Notes: generated by a model not told the origin, from the sequence alone. A DNA stretch of 64,000 nucleotides from Bradyrhizobium hereditatis (GCF_020329435.1 NZ_JAGKJK010000007.1:354771-418770); one strand, 5' to 3'; positions 8,754-17,759 are shown, counted from the stretch's first letter. A program made the numbers and translations.

Positions 8754-9512
8754 ATGGGACGTGTGAACGAAAAGGTCATTCTGGTAACCGGCGGAGCTCG
8801 GGGGATGGGTGCAGCTCATGCGCGCCTGCTTGTAGCTGAAGGCGCCAAGGTCGTAATCACTGATATTCTTCATACAGAAGGAGAGGCTCTCGCGGCCGAA
8901 CTGGGCACTTCCGCCATCTATGTGCGTCAGGACGTCACCCAGCCGGAGGCGTGGGCCAGGGCGGTCGCGACCGCCGAGAGCAGCTTCGGCGCGCTGCATG
9001 GGCTGGTTAACAATGCTGGCATCGCCAGCATGGGCTCGATCGAGCAGTTCCCGCTCGATCAGTGGAATAAGATTATTGCCGTCAATTTAACCGGTGCGTT
9101 CCTTGGAATGCAGGCGGCCTTGCCGGCAATCCGGCGCGTAGGTGGAGGTTCGATCGTCAACATCTCGTCCGTCGAGGGGCTGCGGGGCACGGCCGGGCTT
9201 CATGCCTATGTCGCTTCCAAGTTCGGCGTGCGGGGCATAACCAAGTCTGCTGCACTGGAGGCCGCGGCCTCGGGCGTCCGCATCAACTCGATCCATCCCG
9301 GCTTCATCACCACGCCGATGACCGAGAGCTTCGATCCCTCCATTTTCCCCATTCCACTGGGACGGGCAGGCCAGCCGCAGGAAGTGTCGAAGGCAGTCTT
9401 GTTCCTGCTCAGCGACGAGTCCAGTTATCTTACCGGTTCCGAGATCGTCATCGATGGCGGTCTGACGGCCGGCGTCCCGCACAAATGGCTGGCCCCCGAG
9501 TATATCTTTTGA
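8754..9512 (+). CDS. SDR family oxidoreductase
   Basis: Classical short-chain dehydrogenase/reductase. The 252-residue protein has the cofactor loop TGGARGMG near residue 13, NNAG near residue 88, the catalytic Ser in NISSVEG and the YVASK pair near residue 155, plus the GGLTAG-type C-terminal motif. An acidic residue after beta-2 (ITD) suggests NAD rather than NADP. It resembles 3-alpha/20-beta-hydroxysteroid and cyclopentanol dehydrogenases, but the substrate cannot be told. AAGGAAC precedes the ATG. It stands alone. It is not FixR, the SDR that precedes nifA. Confidence 0.88.
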   Translation: MGRVNEKVILVTGGARGMGAAHARLLVAEGAKVVITDILHTEGEALAAELGTSAIYVRQDVTQPEAWARAVATAESSFGALHGLVNNAGIASMGSIEQFPLDQWNKIIAVNLTGAFLGMQAALPAIRRVGGGSIVNISSVEGLRGTAGLHAYVASKFGVRGITKSAALEAAASGVRINSIHPGFITTPMTESFDPSIFPIPLGRAGQPQEVSKAVLFLLSDESSYLTGSEIVIDGGLTAGVPHKWLAPEYIF

Positions 9513-9607
9513 TGAGCACCAACTGATCGTCCACGCCAGGACAACAAGACGGCGCGGTTTCGTCGTCTCAGCTCTCGGGATCTTCGGAGGTGGTGGTCAG
9601 TTTGAAA

Positions 9608-10426
9608 TTAGACCACCCAAGTGCGGTGCCTCTTCTCGGCTTCGACCGAAAAGGCAAGTTTTGTCGGCTCGCAGTCTGCGACTCTGCCGTGAACGAATTT
9701 CAGGCAGAAATTGAGCTTGTCCAAAAGCTCTTCGGCGGCCGCCACGACATCCGACATGCCGGATAGTGATCGGTGGTGATAAACCGCATTCCGCGCCTCC
9801 CGCACCTTCTCAAATTTGGCGGTGAAGTCGGCTGCACTTAGCGGACGGAATTTTGGGGAGAATACCGCCCAGTGTTCCTCAATAAGCTGCCGTATGTGGG
9901 CCAAATGACAATCGTGCATAAACTCGTAGCCGTTCGCCATTGCATCAATCGGCCCATTGGGGAACTGCTTGCCCTCAATGTCCAAGATGACCGTGCCGAT
10001 TCTAAAGGCCGCATGGCGGGCTAGTGGAACGCCGCCGATCTGGGCAATATTCTTGGCTCTCCCGCCCCTCTTTAGCTCCTCGTAAATGGCGCGCCACCAC
10101 CGTGGATGCTTGTAGTGCTGCTCTAAGGTCACTGCGACAGTTGAGCGCAAAGCGTTCTCGAAAGAGTGAAAGACCGGGAACAGCTGAGCGTGTTCAGCCA
10201 CTTTGCGGTTATATACGGAGAAGATCGCCGGTCGCCAATCATTCGGGAGGTATTTGAGTATTTCGCCCTTGGTTCCCTCCTTCACTTCGATCAGGGAGGC
10301 CTCAAGCAGGTAGGGACTTACAAGGGTCAAATCGGACTGAAAATCCTCAACTTGGCTGGGCGTTGGGGAGAACGGCAAATAGTCGGTAAAGAACTTCGTT
10401 AAAAATTCGTAAGAGATATCTGACAT
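9608..10426 (-). CDS. HEPN/Abi-like domain protein
   Basis: A 272-residue protein of unknown function. Around residues 205-220 it has VREARNAVYHHR, which fits the R-x4-6-H signature of HEPN ribonucleases (R212, H217). The N-terminal part contains FHSFENALRSTVAV, similar to Abi-like and Swt1-type HEPN families. No membrane segment. It stands alone on the minus strand, upstream of the Ubl cassette and pointing away from it. HEPN nucleases serve as RNase toxins in defence; assignment here rests only on the motif. Confidence 0.55.
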   Translation of the reverse strand: MSDISYEFLTKFFTDYLPFSPTPSQVEDFQSDLTLVSPYLLEASLIEVKEGTKGEILKYLPNDWRPAIFSVYNRKVAEHAQLFPVFHSFENALRSTVAVTLEQHYKHPRWWRAIYEELKRGGRAKNIAQIGGVPLARHAAFRIGTVILDIEGKQFPNGPIDAMANGYEFMHDCHLAHIRQLIEEHWAVFSPKFRPLSAADFTAKFEKVREARNAVYHHRSLSGMSDVVAAAEELLDKLNFCLKFVHGRVADCEPTKLAFSVEAEKRHRTWVV

Positions 10427-10558
10427 TTAGGCCGGACCGACTATTTTTTCAGGGAACTTGACAGGGGAGCACGAGTTAGCGATAAACCTGACCACTCCGG
10501 GAGTGATGGCGCGTTGCGACATTTGCCGTTGGGCCGCTACCTGAGTCTAAACATCTTT

Positions 10559-10589
10559 GAAAGAGGCTCCCGAGTAGGGGGCCTCTTTC
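10559..10589 (-). terminator. Strong hairpin downstream of SRAP remnant
   Basis: A 13-pair stem (GAAAGAGGC plus TCCC, closed by GGGG plus GCCTCTTTC) with a 5-base loop. No good T-run on either side. Its place downstream of the SRAP remnant on the minus strand suggests a terminator of that former gene. Confidence 0.45.
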
Positions 10590-10859
10590 GCCGTTTAAAG
10601 CCCTCATGACTTCCCCAACAAACCGAGACAGCCCCCTCAAGGGCTATCTGTGGTATGAGATGAACCGTCGGGGTGAGCCACACGAACGTGCCGCTCTCGT
10701 GCATCACAACCAGCACGCTCGATCCAACTTTAGCCGACGCCATACTCGGCCAGCGTATCTTTATCCTGGAAAAGAAACGCCCGTTGATCTTCTCGATTGT
10801 CAATCCGGCCGTCTTGGACGGGCTTGACGGCGTGCGCGAGCTCATGAACCTGCGGTGGG

Positions 10860-11350
10860 CTTTTTCTTCGGGTCGGGGTAGGGCGGTCTGCAGTCAGCTT
10901 CATGCAGCAATCTTCATGATCTTTGTAGGCTCCGCGCATAACGATCTTGAGCACATCATCCGGCAGAGGACGCTATAGCGCCTTGTTGCTTGATCCCATG
11001 GCGTCCGCATCCAGACGTCACGCTCTTCAGCGGTCGCCAGGATCACGTGCATGGCTTTTGGGTGAATAGGTTCGATAACCGCGTTCGGGCCGTCGTCAGA
11101 AAACGTAGATGAGGTGAGGCCCGGGACCGGCTTTGGATTTGGTGCTGCGGTCGCCCTTAAACTCGGTCCCGATGCCAGCGCAGGCACAGAGCGGCCGATC
11201 CTCGTTTATCGCGAAACAGACGACATCCTTCTTTGTTTCGGGGGTTCGCTCCTGGGCGCATTCGGCAAAGCCGTTGAAGGGCGCCGGTTGTCCAGCTTGA
11301 GCCACACGCGCCAGTGTGGCGACGACGTGTTCCGGATGTTGCTCACTGGC
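10860..11350 (-). pseudogene. SRAP/YedK-type (SOS response-associated) remnant
   Basis: SRAP proteins form a protective crosslink with abasic sites in ssDNA through a Cys2. Reading the minus strand in three frames gives NIRNT.SPHWRVWLKLDNR, then PFNGFAECAQERTPETKKDVVCFAINEDRPLCACAGI, then PNAVIEPIHPKAMHVILAT and finally DDVLKIVMRG, the order of an SRAP protein. At least two frameshifts separate the parts, and the N-terminal Met-Cys catalytic start is not found. Non-functional. It separates the HEPN gene from the Ubl operon. Confidence 0.7.
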
Positions 11351-11538
11351 GAGCCGCCGGTCTGGGCCGCTCAAGCCGCAACGGGTCGGAGATGTGGACG
11401 AAAGAGCGCTAACGCCTGAAAACTGCGTACGCACGCTCCAAATGAAGGCTTTTCGATTTCGTCCCGTGGCATGATCCCTTTTTTTAACGCGTCGTCGCTC
11501 CATACAATCGGCAGCATCGATTCCAAAAAGGACCAAAA

Positions 11539-11829
11539 ATGAAGAATGAGAAGAAGCCGGGAAGTGATCAGGGCGCGGATTTCGTCGAAATCACGATGGT
11601 TGTGAACGGTCAGCCTGTCGTCATTAAGGCCGTAGAGCAGCAGCCGCTGCATGTGGCCCGCCAAAAGGCGCTGGAGGAGACCAAGAACCTGGGTCAACCG
11701 TCCGAGAATTGGGAGATCAAGAACGAAGCGGGCGAGCTGTTGGATCCGGACAAGAAGCTAGGCGAGTTTGGATTTGGCAAGAAGGTGACGCTGTTCCTGA
11801 GTCTTAAGGCTGGCGTGGCCGGTGGCTGA
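11539..11829 (+). CDS. Bacterial ubiquitin-like protein (DUF2604-type)
   Basis: First gene of a four-gene ubiquitin-like conjugation operon. The 96-residue product looks like a single beta-grasp Ubl: an ITMVVNGQPVVIKA hairpin, a helix (LHVARQKALEETKN), then WEIKNEAGELLDPDKKL and GKKVTLFLSLKAG. It ends in a bare Gly-Gly (VAGG, stop), so the conjugation tail is exposed without processing. It resembles the multiubiquitin/DUF2604 family in proteobacterial E2-JAB-E1 operons. AAGGACC precedes the ATG. Its stop overlaps the next start by 8 bases. The substrate is unknown. Confidence 0.82.
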   Translation: MKNEKKPGSDQGADFVEITMVVNGQPVVIKAVEQQPLHVARQKALEETKNLGQPSENWEIKNEAGELLDPDKKLGEFGFGKKVTLFLSLKAGVAGG

Positions 11830-12445
11830 TCTCCAAACTGTCGATCCCGAGGTCTCGCGCGTAAAGTTCGAGCGGGAGCTTGCCAACTATTGGAGCATGG
11901 AATCGGCCTATCGCAAGAGGGGCTGGATCCTGCTTGACGCACAGTTTCCGGAAATCTTCGTGGTTTTCGCCGCGACTAAGCCGAGACCACCTCCGATCGT
12001 CGCTGCCATCGTGCTAAATTTTACGAATTACAATCTGCGGCCGCCCTCCGTCAGGTTCGTGGACCCTTTCACGCGCGAACCGATACCCGCCAGATTGCTC
12101 CAGGTGCAAATGCTTCGCCGTGCGGCAATCCCGGGCGCAACTCCCGAAACCATTCTGGCACTGGCCCAGCAGGGAGGGGTGCAAATGACAAACATGATTC
12201 AGTACAACAGCCCTGATGATCGGCCATTTATTTGTCTTCCCGGCATTCGCGAATACCACGACAATCCCGCTCACACGGGTGATTCATGGCTGCTGCATCG
12301 AAGCTCTGGCGAAGGATCCTTAGCTTTTATCCTCGAAAAGATCTGGCACCACGGGGTAAAGCCGATCGAGCATTACCAGGTACAGGTGCAGGTCCAGATC
12401 CCGGCGGTGAACGTGCTGCCCTCATTACTGGCCGTACCGGAATGA
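11822..12445 (+). CDS. Prokaryotic E2-like conjugating enzyme
   Basis: A 207-residue protein with a GTG start overlapping the Ubl stop. It has an E2-type layout: an N-terminal helix, a strand region (ILLDAQFPEIFVVFA), a proline-rich loop, and the conserved block FICLPGIREYHDNPAHTGDSWLLHR at about residues 136-160. C138 is the candidate thioester cysteine and H146/H151 flank it. This matches the prokaryotic E2 family found beside Ubl-JAB-E1 genes. The stop overlaps the JAB start in ATGA, showing translational coupling. Confidence 0.75.
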   Translation: MADLQTVDPEVSRVKFERELANYWSMESAYRKRGWILLDAQFPEIFVVFAATKPRPPPIVAAIVLNFTNYNLRPPSVRFVDPFTREPIPARLLQVQMLRRAAIPGATPETILALAQQGGVQMTNMIQYNSPDDRPFICLPGIREYHDNPAHTGDSWLLHRSSGEGSLAFILEKIWHHGVKPIEHYQVQVQVQIPAVNVLPSLLAVPE

Positions 12446-12930
12446 ATCAGATTGCGGACGTTACGGTCCTCTCGGTACCGCCTGGCTGCGTAGACGAACT
12501 CCATGCCCATTTGCGGAAGGTGGGTCGTGAAGGGCATGAAGGTCTCGGGCTTTGGGTAGGCCGTCAGACGGGGCACCATTTTCAGGTACATAGAACGCTC
12601 ATTCCTGCCCAACGCCACATACGTACTGCCGATGGGGTGTGCGTCGTAATAGGACCTGAAGAGCTGCATCACATAAATGTATGGCTGTACCGGGAGAAGC
12701 TTGCGCTCATTGCCCAGATACACAGTCATCCCGGCCGAGCCTATCATTCCAGCACGGACGACGAGTACGCGATCGCCACGACGGTGGGGTGCTTGTCTTT
12801 GGTCGTGCCGGACTTCGCGCGGGTGCCCTTCGATCTCAGGAACATCGCATCGTACCGGCTTGACGGGGCTGGAGTGTGGCGCCCCTTGTCAGTTGGCCAG
12901 GTTACGCGGATGATTTTAATCAAGGATTGA
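12442..12930 (+). CDS. JAB/JAMM metalloprotease (Ubl deconjugase)
   Basis: A 162-residue JAB1/MPN domain. The zinc signature is complete: E33 in GHEGLGLWVG, HSHP at 94-97, and S104/D107 in AYHSSTDDE, that is E plus H-x-H-P-x6-S-x2-D. Such enzymes remove or trim Ubl tails. Because the Ubl already ends in Gly-Gly, the likely job is cleaving conjugates rather than maturing the precursor. Start ATG 12442 overlaps the E2 stop by 4 bases; the frame continues upstream only through the E2 gene. E1 follows after 3 bases. Confidence 0.85.
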   Translation: MNQIADVTVLSVPPGCVDELHAHLRKVGREGHEGLGLWVGRQTGHHFQVHRTLIPAQRHIRTADGVCVVIGPEELHHINVWLYREKLALIAQIHSHPGRAYHSSTDDEYAIATTVGCLSLVVPDFARVPFDLRNIASYRLDGAGVWRPLSVGQVTRMILIKD

Positions 12931-12933
12931 ACC

Positions 12934-14469
12934 ATGGCCATGGCCAACTTCGTGGACCGCGCGGCGTCGGCAGCCTCGCGGGTGCTGACCAATTTCAAGA
13001 TGTCGGCGTTCGAGGACAGGCTTGCCGCGCAAGTGATCGGAGTGTCTTTCGACGGCGCAGCCGTGCAGTCGCGTGAAGGCAGAGCCAGCCTGGATATGAT
13101 CATTAGGCTATTGTCACGTCTTTATCCGACGATCGCGCTGCGGCCGCTTGATGCAAAGGCGAAGAATCATGTTCCAATCCTGGAGTTCCTGGCGAAGTCC
13201 ATAAATCCTGAGATCGAGCTCGCGAAAACCAGGAAGGCCGTCGCGGTTTCCGTGGTCGTTGGAAGCAGTCCGTCGCGCATTAAGTGTCCGACCTTCTTCA
13301 TCGGCTCGGACGGATGGAGAGCCAAACTTTCTAGCCGCGGTCTGGTTGGCTCCGGCAAGTCGATGAATCCGTTTGGCGCGGGAGCCGCGTCATGCTTCGC
13401 GGCAGCCAACGTCTTTCGGACGGTATTTGCCGACCAGCTGGAGCAAGGCGACGCCGACGAGCTTATCGACCTGTCAATGCTGACCTACGCCCAGGGTACC
13501 CCTGACTCCGGTCCGGGTTTGGAAGGAACGGATATCGGCGAGACTCACCTCGTCGGGCTCGGCGCGATCGGCAATGGTGCCATTTGGGCTTTGGCTCGCA
13601 CGGCGAGCCTTAAGGGATCGCTCCGTCTGGTGGACGATGAGGAGGTCGATCTTTCGAATCTACAGCGCTACGTGCTGGCCGGCCAATGTGATGTTGGTTC
13701 ACCAAAAGTGGATCTGGCGCGTGCCGCGCTCGCGGACACGGCGCTGGAAGTGTCGGCTCATTGTGCCAAATGGGACGTCTATGTGAGCGACCGGAACGAT
13801 TGGATGTTCGAAAGAGTCGCTGTCGCACTGGACAACGCTCCGGACCGCATTGCCGTGCAGGGGGCGTTACCGAAATGGATCGTAAACGCCTGGACACAGG
13901 AGCTTGATCTCGGAGTGTCGCGCCACAGCTTTGATGACGGCCGGGCATGTCTGGCCTGCCTTTACTTGCCTCACGGGAAGATAAAGGACGACGACGAGAA
14001 GATGGCTGAGGAGCTGAAGATGCCGGAGGCCCAACAGGAGATCCGGGATCTCCTTCAGACGAACAGGCCGGTGGATGTCGGTTTCGTCGAGCGTGTCGCC
14101 AAGGCCTTCGACATCCCGTCCGAAGCCCTTAAAGAGTTTGTCGGCCAGTCCGTCCGATCGTTTCACCAGCGGGCAATCTGCGGGGGGATTGTCATGCGCC
14201 TGACGGACGGAGCGCAGCCCGTGAGAGCCGTTGTGCCGATGGCATTTCAGTCGGCTCTCGCTGGCATAATGTTAGCGGCGGATCTCGTGAAGCACGCTTC
14301 CGGGCTTCTGAACCTGCAGACCACAAGCACACGGATTAACCTGCTTCGTCCACTCGCGTTGCATCTTCACGATCCCAAGGCAAAAGATACGTCGGGACGG
14401 TGCATCTGCGCCGACGAAGACTTCTTAGCTGCATACCGACGAAAGTACCGAAGCTGCAGAGCTCCTTAA
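12934..14469 (+). CDS. E1-like ThiF-family Ubl-activating enzyme
   Basis: A 511-residue E1-like adenylating enzyme. An N-terminal region of about 200 residues of unknown fold precedes a ThiF/MoeB Rossmann domain: nucleotide loop VGLGAIGNG (207-215), acidic pair in LVDDEEVDLSNLQRY (232-246, with the D..D-x-SNLxR signature). Zinc-binding cysteines are C339-x2-C342 and C490-x-C492. C416 (ICGG) is a candidate catalytic cysteine, by position only. It would adenylate the Ubl C-terminus and pass it to the E2. The order Ubl-E2-JAB-E1 differs from the BilABCD order (Ubl-E2-E1-JAB) of the ISG15-like antiphage system, so this may be a related subtype. Last gene of the operon. Confidence 0.87.
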   Translation: MAMANFVDRAASAASRVLTNFKMSAFEDRLAAQVIGVSFDGAAVQSREGRASLDMIIRLLSRLYPTIALRPLDAKAKNHVPILEFLAKSINPEIELAKTRKAVAVSVVVGSSPSRIKCPTFFIGSDGWRAKLSSRGLVGSGKSMNPFGAGAASCFAAANVFRTVFADQLEQGDADELIDLSMLTYAQGTPDSGPGLEGTDIGETHLVGLGAIGNGAIWALARTASLKGSLRLVDDEEVDLSNLQRYVLAGQCDVGSPKVDLARAALADTALEVSAHCAKWDVYVSDRNDWMFERVAVALDNAPDRIAVQGALPKWIVNAWTQELDLGVSRHSFDDGRACLACLYLPHGKIKDDDEKMAEELKMPEAQQEIRDLLQTNRPVDVGFVERVAKAFDIPSEALKEFVGQSVRSFHQRAICGGIVMRLTDGAQPVRAVVPMAFQSALAGIMLAADLVKHASGLLNLQTTSTRINLLRPLALHLHDPKAKDTSGRCICADEDFLAAYRRKYRSCRAP

Positions 14470-14692
14470 CTTCGATCTGATCATTATTGGAAGGCCTCGC
14501 CTCACGGTAGGCGCCGCGAACGAGCCTCCAGCCGGACGCGCTATTTTCATTTGGTGAGGGCTACCAAGCTATTGAAATTGTTGAGGGGGCGCATCTTCCC
14601 AAATGCGCATGTAGTTTGGATTATCAACCGCATTTTGATTCCAGAACGCCCTCGGCAAGAGGGCGAACGGGAGGATCACTCCATCGCCTTGG
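14470..14692. other. Convergent spacer between E1 and ahpD
   Basis: The E1 and ahpD genes converge here. No gene or strong hairpin recognised. Confidence 0.5.
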
Positions 14693-15220
14693 TCACGCCA
14701 TGCCGGCCGCCTCGATCGCAACCGCAACCGACTGCACGATCGCGGCAAAGCGGACCGCGGTCTGGATGGCCGCCGAGCTGACGCCGGCTTCCCGCAGCGC
14801 CTTCTCATGGGCGTCCATGCAGGCGCCGCAGCCGTTGATAGCGCTTACCGCCAGCGACCACAGCTCGAAATCGGCTTTGTCCACGCCGGGATTGCCGATC
14901 ACGTTCATGCGCAGCCGCGCCGGCATCGTCTTGTATTCCGGATTGGAGGCGAGGTGAACGAAGCGGTAGTAGACGTTGTTCATTGCCATCACGGAGGCTG
15001 CGGATTTCGCCGCCGCGACCGCGGCCGGCGTCATCACGACGGCGGCCTCAGATTCCATTGCGGCGATCACCACGGGATTGCGGGCCGCGATCGCGGTGGC
15101 GAGCAACAGCCCGTATTTGCTCTGCGGTGATAGCGTCTCATCCGACATCATCGACGCCAAGTTGAGTCTGACGTCCTTGGCGAAATCGGGAATCTGGTCC
15201 TTTAGCTGTTCAATCAACAT
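14693..15220 (-). CDS. ahpD: Alkyl hydroperoxide reductase subunit AhpD
   Basis: Carboxymuconolactone-decarboxylase-like AhpD, the disulphide reductase partner of AhpC. The 175-residue protein has the active pair in INGCGACMDAHE (C-x2-C, with the catalytic His three residues on) near residue 131. Full length. It follows ahpC by 6 bases, as an operon. With the sigma54 promoter before ahpC it gives peroxide protection in nitrogen-fixing cells. Confidence 0.93.
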   Translation of the reverse strand: MLIEQLKDQIPDFAKDVRLNLASMMSDETLSPQSKYGLLLATAIAARNPVVIAAMESEAAVVMTPAAVAAAKSAASVMAMNNVYYRFVHLASNPEYKTMPARLRMNVIGNPGVDKADFELWSLAVSAINGCGACMDAHEKALREAGVSSAAIQTAVRFAAIVQSVAVAIEAAGMA

Positions 15221-15226
15221 GATGCC

Positions 15227-15781
15227 TCAAGCAACTTTCAAGGTTTCGCCGCCGATCTCGCGGTTACAGGCGCAGAGCTCGTCGGTCTGTAGCGCGTCCA
15301 GAACGCGCAGCGTGTCCTTCGGGCTGCGGCCGACATTTAGATTATTCGCGTAGACGTGCTGGATCGTATTTTCGGGGTCGACCACGAATGTGTAGCGATA
15401 GGCGACGCCGTCGGGCGAACGCACATCAAGGCCATCGACCAGCCCGCCCTTAGTGTCGGCAAACTGCCAGATTGGCAGATGTTGCAGGTCCTTGTGCGAG
15501 CGCCGCCAAGCGAGCTTGCAGAACTCGTTGTCGGTCGAACCGCCTAGCACGACCGCATCGCGGTCGGCAAAATCCTTCGATAGCCGGGCAAACTCCGCGA
15601 TCTCGGTTGGGCAGACGAAGGTGAAATCCTTGGGGTAGAAGAAGATGACTTTCCATTTCCCAGGGAAGCTGTTCTCCGTCAGCGTCTCGAACGCGCTCTG
15701 CCCGTTCTCCTCGTGCTGGTGAAAACCGGGCTTGACGCCTGTGATTTCGAACGACGGCAGCTTACTTCCAATTCCAAGCAT
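15227..15781 (-). CDS. ahpC: Peroxiredoxin AhpC
   Basis: Two-cysteine peroxiredoxin that reduces hydrogen and organic peroxides. The 184-residue protein has the peroxidatic site FYPKDFTFVCPTEI near residue 57 and a C-terminal Cys pair (ELCACN) that supplies the resolving cysteine, as in AhpC proteins that pair with AhpD. Starts 55 bases downstream of a sigma54 -24/-12 element. First gene of the ahpCD operon. Confidence 0.94.
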   Translation of the reverse strand: MLGIGSKLPSFEITGVKPGFHQHEENGQSAFETLTENSFPGKWKVIFFYPKDFTFVCPTEIAEFARLSKDFADRDAVVLGGSTDNEFCKLAWRRSHKDLQHLPIWQFADTKGGLVDGLDVRSPDGVAYRYTFVVDPENTIQHVYANNLNVGRSPKDTLRVLDALQTDELCACNREIGGETLKVA

Positions 15782-15835
15782 ATTGTCCTCACAAGATTGC
15801 TTCGCGCGGAAACCGATGATTCCGGCATCAGCCGA

Positions 15836-15851
15836 AGCAAGCGATATGCCA
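15836..15851 (-). promoter_or_regulatory. Sigma54 promoter of ahpCD
   Basis: On the minus strand the sequence reads TGGCATATCGCTTGCT, TGGCACG-N4-TTGCW with two changes in the -24 box and a perfect -12 box. I found no exact TGT-N10-ACA site in the 200 bases upstream, so the activator is uncertain. Confidence 0.7.
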
Positions 15852-16290
15852 GATGATATCGCGATTCAACTGGCGGAAATGCAACAATCGGACGCTCGCT
15901 GTGGAGGCAACTCAACATCATGGTTTCCATTGAATGGTCCTGCCTCCCTTTTTCAATGACTGAGTATGTTGCCGTGCTCGACCGGTTGCGCGCCTTTGAA
16001 CGATTAGCCCAAGTCAACTGTTTGGGTGTGTTATAATGCCAAAAGAATGCGCTTGATAAGATGAACTCAGCGCGCGCGGCAATGTTCCGGCAAGCCACTG
16101 GTCATCCTCACTACGCGCACGAGGACCGCTGATGTGAGGTGGAGCGGGAGCTGGGACTGACCTTGTTTTGATCGATGCCGAATCGGGGATAGTAGCCGAG
16201 CGAGCTCGAGCCAGATTCGTTGACCAGGATCAACGGCAGCGTAGACGCTTTTAGGCATAAGGAGTGATCTGGAAGAATTGGGAGGCATGG
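15852..16290. other. Divergent spacer upstream of ahpC
   Basis: Apart from the ahpC promoter no gene is supported here. No clear promoter was found for the small plus-strand gene at 16291. Confidence 0.4.
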
Positions 16291-16506
16291 ATGTCAGCAA
16301 CTGAAATCGCGACACGTCATTTTTCCGCCGCCATTGCGGAGGCGGAGGGCGCAGGTCTTGGAACTGACAGCGTTTGCCGCGCACTGCTTAGTTGTGTGGT
16401 CACGAAATATCTCGAGAGCCGGCCGGTCGACGACGTTCAGTCGGAGCTGCGCTTCGTCGCCGATAATTGCGATCCAGCGACGGATTTCATGTTCATGCGG
16501 CCGTAG
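16291..16506 (+). CDS. Small conserved-looking cytoplasmic protein
   Basis: A 71-residue product with no family I can name with certainty. It has a helical, soluble make-up (SATEIATRHFSAAIAEAEGA, then RALLSCVVTKYLESRPVDDV) and ends DPATDFMFMRP. GGGAGG lies 6 bases before the ATG at 16291. The codon pattern looks coding. I recall similar small proteins in rhizobial symbiotic regions, but this is memory, not a search. Confidence 0.55.
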   Translation: MSATEIATRHFSAAIAEAEGAGLGTDSVCRALLSCVVTKYLESRPVDDVQSELRFVADNCDPATDFMFMRP

Positions 16507-16525
16507 CGCGGCTGCGCTCTCTCTT

Positions 16526-16606
16526 CATCACTGCGAGGAGCGGAGCGACGAACTAATCTATTCTCTCCTTCTGCCGCACGATGGATTGCTTCGCTGCATC
16601 AGCGAC
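16526..16606. repeat. Degraded interspersed palindromic repeat
   Basis: TCACTGCGAGGAGCGGAGCG and, 55 bases on, GATGGATTGCTTCGCT are characteristic of an interspersed palindrome of the type GTCATTGCGAGGAGCGAAGC common in Bradyrhizobium and relatives. The right half is decayed. Confidence 0.55.
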
Positions 16607-16639
16607 TTGCCTTCTGGGTGGTCAAGGCTCGCTCATGGC

Positions 16640-17000
16640 CCTCGTGTGAGAAGAAACTTCACGTTCAACGCGAGCACAGAGATCGATGTCAAGCGCGCCA
16701 AGCCCTCCTGTAACATCGCGTCTGTCATTGGCGATGTAACGGCGATCCGGACGGCTTTGGGAATTGAGTCATCGGCGCTCTCCCGAGGACAGCAAACATT
16801 TCGGCAGCGGGAATGTGAACAATAAGCCTCGCTGCTATTGCGACGCATGCGCGGGCAGAAATGTTCGACGGTAATTCGAGATCGACGCCGTAGGAGAGAC
16901 GTACGCCGGCGGGGTCGCCAAAGGCGGTGCCCCAAACTGTTGCAACACAGCGTCCATTAGCAACGCTTTAACTACATCATCGGCGTTGAATTCGCGGCCA
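16640..17000 (-). pseudogene. Class I/II aminotransferase C-terminal remnant
   Basis: Minus-strand translation in two frames gives GTAFGDPAGVRLSYGVDLE and then AVRIAVTSPMTDAMLQEGLARL, in the order of the C-terminus of PLP-dependent aspartate-type aminotransferases. Frames are broken and the catalytic lysine part is missing. Weak but consistent. Confidence 0.4.
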
Positions 17001-17219
17001 CGAGCCTTGGCGCGTCGCTGCATTCGCCAAGATCGAGGCCGCGACGGACGTTCTTGGGGGAAAAATTGTGGATGTCCTCCCGCCGTGATCAAGCTGGGAT
17101 CTGACGATCAGTAAATAGCCGCTAACGGGATGGAATGCGCGCGGATGCGCGGAGGCGCAGGGGCGATGTGGCGCCACCATCCCTCCACGACCTGGCGCTA
17201 GCACAGCAGCGTCGTACCG

Positions 17220-17695
17220 ACATCTCCGGTGAAAGTCCGCCACGCGGCATGGTATTTTTCGGGAACAGCAGTGAGGAGCGGCACGCCAGCAATGATCGCA
17301 TCAGCAAATTCCTCGCAGGCCCTGCCCGGACGCCTCCTTCCTGGAGAATTTGTTGATCACGAGGAGATCGACGTGCCGTTTGATCGCCCGGGACACGACA
17401 ACTGCGGCATCGGCAAACCCCTTAGCATCGTGTTTGCAGGATATGGCGCCGCTGCCGAGTGGCTGACAGATCGAAATCTCGCGCCCCCTTCGCAACGTCG
17501 AGTGCTAGCATGGTTTTTCGTGCCGTTTGCGCCCTTGAAGTTTCGCTGGACGATGCCGCCGACGCGCACGCCTTGCCGCGCGAGATCCTGGGTGAAGTCG
17601 GCGAGCAGTATATCCGCGTCTTGTTCCGGCCTGTAAGGATTGCCGCGACGCGCTTGGGATCGATCTCGGCGAGGTTGGCGATCATAGGCTTAATC
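17220..17695 (-). pseudogene. DUF2478 protein remnant (mod-linked)
   Basis: DUF2478 proteins often lie beside molybdate transport genes. The minus strand carries EQDADILLADFTQDLARQGV and RVGGIVQRN, then GREISICQPLGSGAISCKHD through DLLVINKFSRKEASGQGL, then ADAIIAGVPLLTAVPEKYH, in correct order but in three frames. At least three frameshifts make it non-functional. Its place right after the mod remnants supports the assignment. Confidence 0.65.
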
Positions 17696-17759
17696 CTCTT
17701 GGCTCGTTTCATACCCGCGGCGCTTGCCTGTCCAGCGTCTGCTACTGGCGTAGAGGCGC

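Noticed and set aside
8754..9512. SDR gene as fixR
   Set aside because: It lacks a following nifA and resembles hydroxysteroid/cyclopentanol-type dehydrogenases more than FixR.
16835..17092. 85-codon minus frame
   Set aside because: Overlaps the aminotransferase scrap in another frame; not itself protein-like.
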